From positions 1-7,132 of the forward strand of contig JAUMVS010000073.1 in assembly GCA_030530045.1 (NCBI GenBank): a stretch of DNA of 7,132 nt, given 5' to 3'. Positions 1-5,455 of the stretch are shown here, in pieces. Under the pieces are notes generated by a model. That model had not been told where the DNA came from. It searched no databases and saw nothing but the letters and a program-made list of their open reading frames with translations. A program made the translations under genes and the position numbers. The stretch comes from Phoenicibacter congonensis (GTDB taxonomy: Bacteria; Actinomycetota; Coriobacteriia; Coriobacteriales; Eggerthellaceae). How positions within the stretch are numbered: position 1 is the first letter of the stretch; every line of letters starts with the position of its first letter.

Positions 1-10
1 AGCAACGATA

Positions 11-91
11 ATTTATCTCCGTCACCATTTGCAGCGACATCAATTTATCTCCGTCACCATTTGCAGGCGCGAAAAACTTATCTCCGTCACC
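11..91 (-). repeat. Three short direct repeats (core GGTGACGGAGATAA on minus strand)
   Basis: The 14-base core GGTGACGGAGATAA (minus strand) occurs at 26-13, 58-45 and 91-78, with spacings of 32 and 33 bases. The two copies furthest from the gene agree over 24 bases (11-34 and 43-66), including a TTTGCAG segment on the plus strand; the third keeps only the core. The array starts 3 bases beyond the stop codon of the last operon gene and reads in the same sense as the operon. No hairpin with a T-run is visible, so it is not an ordinary intrinsic terminator. It may continue beyond the window edge. The family is not recognised; a REP-like intergenic repeat is the most economical description. Confidence 0.75.
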
Positions 92-94
92 TTT

Positions 95-505
95 TTAAAG
101 CAGGTCGGCTTGCGAGATGAGCTCGATTGGTTGGCGAGCAAGTTCGGCTTCGGCTTCCGCGATGTCTTGCACCGACATGCAAATGTAGGTCGAAATCAGC
201 GAGTAGCTGTAGTTCACGTTGATGTCGCAGTCCGAAAGAACTTTGATAACGCGAGCCAGCTCGCCTGGCTTGTCTTCGAGTTTGATACAGAGAATTTCTG
301 TTTGCGTAGCGGCGAACCCGATGTCGGAAAGAACCTGCAGCGCATGTTCCGGGTCATTCACAACAAAGCGAACGATGCCATAATCGCCAGTGTCCGACGC
401 ACTATAGCCGCGCACGCTCACGCCGTTTTCCGCGAAAGAATCAAGCACACGAAGCAGATGACCCGGCTTGCTTTCGACGAAAACGCTAATTTGTTTAACG
501 CTCAT
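95..505 (-). CDS. Tandem ACT-domain protein B, probable amino-acid-binding regulator
   Basis: This 136-residue protein consists of two ACT domains (about residues 4-65 and 71-132) and nothing else. Each begins with the usual beta strand and ligand-loop glycine: KPGHL at 13-17 and DKPGELARV at 78-86. ACT domains bind amino acids at domain interfaces and control linked enzymes or transcription; stand-alone tandem-ACT proteins often sit beside iorAB and paaK genes. The ATG directly follows the iorB stop codon (TAAATG), with a strong AAGGAGG inside the end of iorB, so translation is coupled. It is a paralogue of the ACT protein at 2909-3334, with similar first strands, the DxPGxLA loop, and VNYSY here against VEYGY there. 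Binding of an aromatic amino acid or aryl acid is inferred from the operon. There is no DNA-binding or catalytic domain, so it probably acts on a partner protein. Family confident, ligand unknown. Confidence 0.9.
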   Translation of the reverse strand: MSVKQISVFVESKPGHLLRVLDSFAENGVSVRGYSASDTGDYGIVRFVVNDPEHALQVLSDIGFAATQTEILCIKLEDKPGELARVIKVLSDCDINVNYSYSLISTYICMSVQDIAEAEAELARQPIELISQADLL

Positions 506-1102
506 TTATTTAGCCTCCTTGGCAAATTCGTAGCCAGCGTGGAAAGCTCGCAGGTTTGCCTCAATTGTCTTTGGCGGAACGCGCTTTGAAATCACGTCCT
601 CCCAGGCAGAGATAGGGAAGTCGAGGCGAGTTGCAAGGGCTCCGAGCAAAACTACGTTGACCGACTTGACCGTGGCAACTTCTGCTGCAATTGAGCCAGC
701 TGGAATCGCGACCGCGCCGACCTCAGCCAGGCGATTTTCCAAATTGCTTGGCATTGAGGCTTTGCCTGTGAGCACCGGAAGTGGCTTAATCGACTCGTCG
801 GCGACGAGCAAAAAGCCATCTTTTTTGCAGTAGGAAACGTTGCGCAGAGCCTCTGTCATTTCAAACGATATAACGCAATCGGCACAACCAGCGTCTGCAA
901 CCATCGCGTGAACTGGCTCATTGCCGAAGCGCACGACCGTGTTGACCGCGCCGCCGCGCTGCGACATTCCGTGAATTTCAGAAAGTTTGACGTCGTAACC
1001 CGACTCCATCGCTGTGTGCGCCAGAAGGTCGGCTGCCAAAATCGTGCCTTGACCGCCCACTCCGCAGAGCACTACTGTTTTTGCGTCATTAGTTTCAGCC
1101 AT
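506..1102 (-). CDS. iorB: Indolepyruvate:ferredoxin oxidoreductase, beta subunit
   Basis: This 198-residue protein is the small subunit of arylpyruvate:ferredoxin oxidoreductase, which with IorA converts indolepyruvate, phenylpyruvate or hydroxyphenylpyruvate plus CoA to the aryl-acetyl-CoA, CO2 and reduced ferredoxin, reversibly. It belongs to the gamma-domain family of 2-oxoacid:acceptor oxidoreductases. The family glycine-rich GVGGQGT is at residues 14-20, followed by EIHGMSQRGGAV from 42, the usual second signature. The length is typical of IorB. I chose the ATG at 1102 because the family signature then starts at the usual distance and AAGGTGA lies 5 bases upstream; the frame stays open to 1240, but that part only overlaps the ferredoxin domain of iorA and is lysine/arginine-rich. 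The start is one base after the iorA stop, which gives tightly coupled subunit synthesis. The protein should be cytoplasmic. The exact arylpyruvate preference cannot be read from sequence. Confidence 0.95.
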   Translation of the reverse strand: MAETNDAKTVVLCGVGGQGTILAADLLAHTAMESGYDVKLSEIHGMSQRGGAVNTVVRFGNEPVHAMVADAGCADCVISFEMTEALRNVSYCKKDGFLLVADESIKPLPVLTGKASMPSNLENRLAEVGAVAIPAGSIAAEVATVKSVNVVLLGALATRLDFPISAWEDVISKRVPPKTIEANLRAFHAGYEFAKEAK

Positions 1103-1103
1103 T

Positions 1104-2849
1104 TTATTCACCTTCTTTCGCGTTGCAAACGATGCTGTCAAACGCGCAATATTGTTCGCACTGGCCGCAGCCGATGCATTGTTGCGCGTCGATGATCGCT
1201 TTTTCCGTCTCTTCGTCTTTCGCAATCGCTGGGCAGCCAAGCGTGGTGCATGCGCCGCAAGCTTTGCATTTGTCGGTAATTACCTCAAACGCAGGTTTGC
1301 GAATTCTGTCGATTAGCACGCATGGCGCTCTGAAAACGAGGACCGAAAGCGCGTCCGATTTCGTGGCTTCTTTCAAGTTCTTGCGAACTTCTTTCATGTT
1401 GTAGGGGTCAATCGTGCGAACATCTTCAACACCGATTGCCTTCAAAATTCCTTCGAGGTCAAGCTCGCGCGAAAGGCGGCCTTGCAGAGTTTTGCCGTTA
1501 AATGGGTTGCCTTGGCGGCCGGTCATCGCGGTTGTGCGGTTGTCGAGCACACAAATTGTGCCCACACCCTGGTTATAAACAGTGCTGATGAGCGATGACA
1601 ATCCGGAATGTCCGAACGTCGAGTCGCCAATGACTGCCACGACTGGACGGTGTTCTGTGTCTGCCCAAGCAAGCTCGAAGCCGTGTGACATTGAAACAGA
1701 AGCTCCCATGTCGACGCATGTGTCCATCGCGGAAAGTGGAGGCAGTGCCCCCAAAGTGTAGCAACCGATGTCGCCTGTGACCACGGCTTTCAGGCGCGAA
1801 AGCTCTTTGAAAACAAGGCGATGGGGGCAACCTGCGCAAAGTGCAGGTGGACGACCAGGAAGGTCGGTTGGAGTTGATGTGAATTCTGGGGCTGCAACGT
1901 TGAATGCTGCCTGAATGAGTCCAGGGCTGAGCTCTCCGTCTTTTGGCAGGGCGGAAGGGAATTCTGAAACTTCAACTCCAAGGCCGCGAACTGCTTCTGT
2001 TAAATAGGTTGAAGCTTCCTCGATTACGTAAAGTTCGTCAACCTTAGCCGCGAATTCCTTCAAAGAATTCGCAGGCAGAGGGTAGGTGCAACCAAGTTTG
2101 AAAATGCTTGCGTTTGGCATAGCGTCTGCTACGTAGTGATAAACAGCGCCTGCGCAAACGATGCCGATTTTTGTGTCGTTAACGGTTGCGACGTTGTATT
2201 TGCACTCGTCAGCCCATGCGGTGAGCTTTGCGATTCGGTCGAGCTGAACTTTGCGGCGAGGCTTTGCAAACGCAGGCATCATTACCCATTTTGCAGGGTT
2301 GCTTTCATATTCCACAAGTTCGCGTTCCTCGCGATTTCCGCATTTTACCGGCGCTTTTGTGTGTGACACGCGAACGGAAGAGCGAATGAAAAACGGAACG
2401 TCGAACTCTTCTGACAATTCAAAAGCATCGCGCGTAAATTCGAGCGCCTCTTTCGAGCCAGCTGGATCGAGCATCGGGATGTGGGCTGCCTGGGCGTAAT
2501 AGTGCGAATCCTGCTCGTTTTGCGAGGAATACATCCCCGGGTCGTCGGCCGCCAAAATGACGTAGCCGCCGCCAACACCAGTGTAGGCCGCCGTGAACAG
2601 CGGGTCAGCCGCGACATTCACGCCGACGTGCTTCATCGTTGACAGCACGCGCGCGCCCGCCGCCGAAGCGCCAAGCCCCACCTCAACAGCAACTTTCTCA
2701 TTTACGCACCACTCGGCATAAACGCCTTCCTTCTTCGCGAAGTTCTCAAGCGTCTCAGTCGATGGCGTGCCAGGGTAGGCGACGCCAATTTTGCATCCAG
2801 CCTCCCAAGCGCCCTGAGCAATAGCCTCATTTCCCGATAGTAACTCCAT
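1104..2849 (-). CDS. iorA: Indolepyruvate:ferredoxin oxidoreductase, alpha subunit
   Basis: This 581-residue protein is the large catalytic subunit of the arylpyruvate oxidoreductase. The N-terminal pyrimidine-binding region has AYPGTPSTET (24-33). The CAGCPHR motif is at 338-344, and the thiamine diphosphate/Mg site has GDSTFGHSG from 408 and the LDNRTTAMTG segment with Asn437. A C-terminal 2[4Fe-4S] ferredoxin domain has cysteines 528, 531, 534, 539 and 558, 561, 564, 568. The spacing CxxCxxCxxxxCP in the first cluster is characteristic of IorA. In the second, the residue after the last cysteine is Ala rather than the common Pro, a minor variation. The ATG at 2849 has GAAGGAG about 5 bases upstream. 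iorB follows after one base. The gene lies 59 bases beyond the first ACT gene, the only real gap in the operon. The enzyme is cytoplasmic and probably oxygen-sensitive. Identification is very secure; the physiological direction (oxidative or reductive carboxylation) is not decided by the sequence. Confidence 0.97.
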   Translation of the reverse strand: MELLSGNEAIAQGAWEAGCKIGVAYPGTPSTETLENFAKKEGVYAEWCVNEKVAVEVGLGASAAGARVLSTMKHVGVNVAADPLFTAAYTGVGGGYVILAADDPGMYSSQNEQDSHYYAQAAHIPMLDPAGSKEALEFTRDAFELSEEFDVPFFIRSSVRVSHTKAPVKCGNREERELVEYESNPAKWVMMPAFAKPRRKVQLDRIAKLTAWADECKYNVATVNDTKIGIVCAGAVYHYVADAMPNASIFKLGCTYPLPANSLKEFAAKVDELYVIEEASTYLTEAVRGLGVEVSEFPSALPKDGELSPGLIQAAFNVAAPEFTSTPTDLPGRPPALCAGCPHRLVFKELSRLKAVVTGDIGCYTLGALPPLSAMDTCVDMGASVSMSHGFELAWADTEHRPVVAVIGDSTFGHSGLSSLISTVYNQGVGTICVLDNRTTAMTGRQGNPFNGKTLQGRLSRELDLEGILKAIGVEDVRTIDPYNMKEVRKNLKEATKSDALSVLVFRAPCVLIDRIRKPAFEVITDKCKACGACTTLGCPAIAKDEETEKAIIDAQQCIGCGQCEQYCAFDSIVCNAKEGE

Positions 2850-2885
2850 ATTTCTCCTTCTGATTTAGCCCCTTCTCCTTGCCAT

Positions 2886-2908
2886 TTTTCCGCAAATTTC
2901 GCGGAAAA
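2886..2908 (-). other. Intercistronic stem-loop between ACT gene and iorA
   Basis: An exact 8-bp inverted repeat (TTTTCCGC / GCGGAAAA, 7-base loop) begins immediately after the TAG of the upstream ACT gene and lies in the only sizeable gap of the operon. In the direction of transcription it is followed by AATGGC rather than a T-run, so it is unlikely to be an intrinsic terminator. A processing or mRNA-stability hairpin that separates paaK-ACT from iorAB levels is possible; that role is inferred. Confidence 0.55.
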
Positions 2909-3334
2909 CTAGTCAACGATGTAGAGGTCCTCAGCCTTTACTGACTCAAAGCCAGCATCAATCAAAGTTTGCTCGACAGAAGAGTCGGAAACTTTCAAAA
3001 CGTCAACTGCATGACCGTCAGCCACAGTCAAGCAGTAGCCATATTCCACGTTGACCTCGTTTTTGTCGAGGAATTCGAGCAGGTCAGCAAGCCCGCCTGG
3101 TTGATCTGGAACTTTTACTGCCAAAACGTCGGTAATGGCAGCTCTCCAGCCTTCTTCTTTCAGTTTCTCGGCAGTCGTCTTTGGTTTGTCGCACAGAACG
3201 CGCACGACGCCGAAGTCTTGTGTATCAGCCAAAAACAGTGCGCTCATGTTTGAGCCAGTGTTGCTGATTGCGCGTGTTGCCGCAGCTAGACGGCCACTTT
3301 CATTCTCTAGAAAAATTGACAATTGCGAAATCAT
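2909..3334 (-). CDS. Tandem ACT-domain protein A, probable amino-acid-binding regulator
   Basis: This 141-residue protein is made of two ACT domains (about residues 3-66 and 70-135). The ligand loops are NESGRL at 11-16 and DQPGGLADLL at 77-86. The first has Ser in place of the usual Pro, while the second keeps DxPG. It resembles ACT protein B at the other end of iorAB through its full length (first strand QLSIFLE against QISVFVE; FGVVR against YGIVR), so the pair arose by duplication and has since diverged. ACT modules typically sense amino acids; here the cue is probably an aromatic amino acid, inferred only from the neighbours. The ATG is 2 bases after the paaK stop, and AAGGAGG lies inside the last codons of paaK, so it is translationally coupled to the ligase. 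There is no catalytic or DNA-binding domain. It could act on PaaK, IorAB or a distant regulator. Confidence 0.9.
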   Translation of the reverse strand: MISQLSIFLENESGRLAAATRAISNTGSNMSALFLADTQDFGVVRVLCDKPKTTAEKLKEEGWRAAITDVLAVKVPDQPGGLADLLEFLDKNEVNVEYGYCLTVADGHAVDVLKVSDSSVEQTLIDAGFESVKAEDLYIVD

Positions 3335-3336
3335 TT

Positions 3337-4641
3337 TTACGCCTCCTTACGTAGGTCAATGATGCGCTTAGCTTTTCCTTCGCTGCGCTCGATTGATTTT
3401 GGCTCCACCAGCTTAATTTCTACAGACACCTGCAGATTGCTCTTGAGTTCGGCACCCAGGCGACGTTTGAGGTCTTCGAGCTTGCGAATCTCGTCGAATG
3501 GGAACTCTGGCACGGTCTCGACGCGAAGTTCAACATGGTCGAGTGGGCCGCGAGTCGTGAGGATGATTTGATATTGTGTTGCAATCTCTGGGAACGATGT
3601 GAGAACTTGTTCGATTTGCGATGGGAAGACGTTAACGCCACGCAGAATGAGCATGTCGTCGGTGCGGCCGATGATGCGGTCGATTTTGCGGTGTGTGCGT
3701 CCACATTCGCATGGCTCGTTGATGATGCGGGTGATGTCGCGTGTGCGATAACGAACAAGTGGGCAGCACTGGCGGGTGAGCGTTGTGAAAACAAGCTCGC
3801 CATATTCACCATCAGGCACAGGTTGCAGCGTGTCTGGGTCGAGAATTTCTGCGTAGAAATGGTCTTCTGCCAGGTGCAAGCCGCACATTTTGTTGCACTC
3901 AAATGCAACGCCTGGTCCCATGACTTCTGAAAGTCCGTAAACATCGCAATATTGAATGTCGAGTTTCTCGGCGATTTCGTCGCGCATGCCTTGGCTGCAA
4001 GGTTCTGCACCAAAGATGCCAGCTTGAAGTTGCAAGTCCTTCTTTGGGTCGATGCCCATCTCAATTGCAGTGTCGGCAATGAGAAGAGCGTAGGAAGGTG
4101 TGCAACACAAAATGTTTGTGCCGAGGTCTTTCATCATTTGGATCTGGCGTTTTGTGTTGCCAGAAGATGTTGGGATGACGGCGCAGCCGACTGTTTCGCC
4201 GCCGCAGTGAGCGCCAAGACCGCCGGTGAACAGGCCATAGCCATAGCTGACCTGTATCGTTGAGTCCTTCGAGCCGCCGACCATGCCAATTCCGCGAGCA
4301 AAGCACTCGCCCCAGTTTTTGAGGTCCTCGGCGGTGCTTCCGACAACTGTTGCTTGGCCAGTCGTGCCCGATGAAGCGTGAATTCGCGCAACTTCGCTGC
4401 GTGGAACTGCGAAAAGTCCGTCAGGGTAGTTGTCGCGCATGTCCTGCTTGAGTATAAAAGGAAACTTCATGATGTCCTCTAGGCTTTGCAGGTCGCCTGG
4501 CTCGACGCCTGCGTTTTTAAATGACTTTTGATAAAAAGGCACGTTGTCGTAGGCATATTGAACACACCATTTCATCCTCTCGAGCTGAAGCTTGCGAAGT
4601 TCTTCGCGTGGCATCGTTTCGATTTTTTCGTCGTAGAACAC
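3337..4641 (-). CDS. paaK: Phenylacetate-CoA ligase (AMP-forming), arylacetate-activating
   Basis: This 434-residue protein belongs to the PaaK branch of adenylate-forming enzymes, which make arylacetyl-CoA from an arylacetate, ATP and CoA, releasing AMP and pyrophosphate. Seen in sequence: the N-terminal PaaK segment ending NVPFYQKSF (33-41), the phosphate loop HASSGTTGQAT (88-98), YGLSEV (235-240), the RYRTRDIT hinge segment (297-304), CECG (311-314), IIGRTDDMLILRG (323-335) and the C-terminal GKAKRIID with the catalytic-type lysine (422-429). Length is normal for the family. The start codon is GTG at 4641, preceded 4 bases away by AGGGGG; the next ATG, at residue 10, would cut into the conserved N-terminus. 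It is the first gene of the five-gene operon. Substrate could be phenyl-, hydroxyphenyl- or indoleacetate. With IorAB downstream, either arylacetate salvage into arylpyruvate or acid formation from amino acids is possible; the ATP-to-AMP chemistry favours activation. Confidence 0.95.
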   Translation of the reverse strand: MFYDEKIETMPREELRKLQLERMKWCVQYAYDNVPFYQKSFKNAGVEPGDLQSLEDIMKFPFILKQDMRDNYPDGLFAVPRSEVARIHASSGTTGQATVVGSTAEDLKNWGECFARGIGMVGGSKDSTIQVSYGYGLFTGGLGAHCGGETVGCAVIPTSSGNTKRQIQMMKDLGTNILCCTPSYALLIADTAIEMGIDPKKDLQLQAGIFGAEPCSQGMRDEIAEKLDIQYCDVYGLSEVMGPGVAFECNKMCGLHLAEDHFYAEILDPDTLQPVPDGEYGELVFTTLTRQCCPLVRYRTRDITRIINEPCECGRTHRKIDRIIGRTDDMLILRGVNVFPSQIEQVLTSFPEIATQYQIILTTRGPLDHVELRVETVPEFPFDEIRKLEDLKRRLGAELKSNLQVSVEIKLVEPKSIERSEGKAKRIIDLRKEA

Positions 4642-4660
4642 GAGTCCCCCTAACTTTCAT

Positions 4661-4698
4661 TTTGACGAAAAACCGCCTGGTCTTCCGCCTTCGTCAAA
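4661..4698 (-). promoter_or_regulatory. 9-bp inverted repeat in paaK leader, next to its RBS
   Basis: The arms TTTGACGAA (minus strand, 4698-4690) and TTCGTCAAA (4669-4661) are exact complements separated by 20 bases containing two AGGCGG copies. The structure ends about 10 bases before the AGGGGG ribosome binding site of the ligase gene. In RNA it could form a stem-loop close to the RBS; in DNA it could be a spaced operator. There is no T-run after it, so it is not a terminator. Function is inferred from position. Confidence 0.45.
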
Positions 4699-4749
4699 CA
4701 ATAATGAAGCGGAAAAGTGCACACCGAAAGAGCAAAATTGCGCTGAGGT

Positions 4750-4771
4750 TGCCTACATATATATGTAGGCA
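4750..4771. promoter_or_regulatory. 22-bp perfect palindrome, probable operator
   Basis: The half-site TGCCTACATAT is followed directly by its exact reverse complement, giving an uninterrupted 22-bp palindrome with an A/T-only centre. A chance perfect palindrome of this length is very unlikely. It lies 109 bases upstream of the ligase start and about 50-70 bases downstream of the start point expected from the promoter candidate at 4829-4839. This shape suits a dimeric repressor of TetR or similar type acting as a roadblock, or a second promoter may overlap it (TTGCGA and a TATATA-like element occur nearby with poor spacing). The cognate regulator is not in the window. Confidence 0.6.
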
Positions 4772-4828
4772 TTCTTTAAACGTTCGCAAAAATGCTGTTT
4801 TGGATACAGAAGTCCCGCTAGGCTCTAC

Positions 4829-4839
4829 ATTATCGCACC
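4829..4839 (-). promoter_or_regulatory. Extended -10 promoter candidate for the paaK operon
   Basis: On the minus strand the sequence reads TGCGATAAT: a TGn extension followed by GATAAT, which matches TATAAT at five of six positions. The best -35 match, TTGTGA, is 19 bases upstream, longer than ideal, as is often tolerated with an extended -10. Transcription would start near 4822 and give a leader of about 180 bases before the ligase gene that includes the palindrome and the 9-bp inverted repeat. Read by eye only. Confidence 0.4.
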
Positions 4840-4883
4840 AGCAGGGCGCATGTTCACAATTAAATTTGAAAGCGTTGGGGAAT

Positions 4884-5288
4884 TTATGCGACGTGCATGA
4901 CAGTGGCCGTTACTCTGGCGATTGGTCGGCCGAGCGAGTCTTTCACGAAGCAGTTGTAAAACGCGAGGTGGCGGCCCTCTTTATCGACGCTAGCTTCCGC
5001 AATCAATTTGTCGCCTTTTGTCGCCGACATAAACTCGATGTTGATATTCACAGAAACGCTTGCTTCCTGCCCAATTGCCGAAGCCGCTACAATTGCGAAA
5101 TCGGCCAGCGTAAAAATCGCGCCGCCCATGATGCCGCCCTTTTCATTGCGCAGGCGGTCTTCCACATCAAGCTCGCAAATCGCGTGACCCTTGCTCGCCT
5201 CAACAATTCGCACGCCCACAACGTCGCTTGCGAAGTGGTCGTTCGCGAACTTTTTCTGCACTTCCTCAAGAGTTGCGTCTTCTCGCAT
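4884..5288 (-). CDS. PaaI-like hotdog-fold acyl-CoA thioesterase
   Basis: This 134-residue single hotdog-domain protein hydrolyses, by family, acyl- or aryl-CoA thioesters to the free acid and CoA. The core motif runs from Asn48 through GGIMGGAIFTLADFA (51-65), with Asp63 in the position of the catalytic Asp of PaaI-type enzymes. The His of the classic HGG motif is Met54 here, a variant common in PaaI-like proteins of anaerobic Gram-positives as far as I recall. The ATG at 5288 has AAGGAG about 6 bases upstream. No signal peptide or membrane segment is seen, so it should be cytoplasmic. It reads in the same direction as the ligase operon but ends 242 bases before it, across a region with its own promoter candidate, so it may be separately transcribed. 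A role in releasing stalled arylacetyl-CoA is inferred from proximity; a broad acyl-CoA housekeeping role is equally possible. Confidence 0.88.
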   Translation of the reverse strand: MREDATLEEVQKKFANDHFASDVVGVRIVEASKGHAICELDVEDRLRNEKGGIMGGAIFTLADFAIVAASAIGQEASVSVNINIEFMSATKGDKLIAEASVDKEGRHLAFYNCFVKDSLGRPIARVTATVMHVA

Positions 5289-5455
5289 TTTTGCTCCTTA
5301 ATAATTGATTTCACCAAAGTTTATTTTAGGAAAACGTCGACGCACAATGCGAATTATTTGCAAGAAATTAGCGTTACAATGCGTTGGCACAAAATTTGGC
5401 GGAATAAAATTTCTGCCACCGAACACGACCAAAGATAGCGACAAAAAGGTGAAAA
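5289..5455. promoter_or_regulatory. Divergent promoter region of thioesterase and MFS genes
   Basis: This 167-base A/T-rich spacer separates two divergent genes and must contain both start regions. For the rightward gene, -10-like TACAAT is at 5375-5380, and TTGGCA (5384-5389) with TAAAAT (5405-5410) gives a pair with a short 15-base spacer. For the leftward gene, TAAAAT (minus strand 5328-5323) is 35 bases before the ATG but has a poor -35. The octamer ACAATGCG is repeated at 5344-5351 and 5376-5383, 32 bases apart on the same DNA face. A weak inverted repeat, GGCA..AAATTT / AAATTT..TGCC, spans 5386-5417. None is decisive. Confidence 0.45.

Noticed and set aside
11..91. CRISPR array
   Set aside because: Only three degenerate copies, the core is 14 bases, the intervening sequence is partly conserved, and there are no cas genes.
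29..589. 186-codon plus-strand open frame
   Set aside because: It is antisense to the ACT gene and the end of iorB and starts inside the left repeats; the product has no recognisable domain, whereas the minus-strand frame is a clear ACT protein.
1103..1240. 46-residue N-terminal extension of IorB
   Set aside because: The frame is open, but it overlaps the ferredoxin domain of iorA, is Lys/Arg-rich, and the ATG at 1102 has a good RBS and the family-typical start.
2865..2885. Six-codon frame (M-A-R-R-R-G) upstream of iorA
   Set aside because: It arises from overlapping purine-rich ribosome-binding-like sequence and has no RBS of its own.
4642..4883. T-box or other known riboswitch in the paaK leader
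   Set aside because: No T-box AGGGTGGNACCGCG-like element or other familiar conserved core is seen.
4521..5438. 305-codon plus-strand open frame
   Set aside because: It runs antisense through the thioesterase and both spacers; composition is arginine/histidine/cysteine-rich and no family is recognisable.
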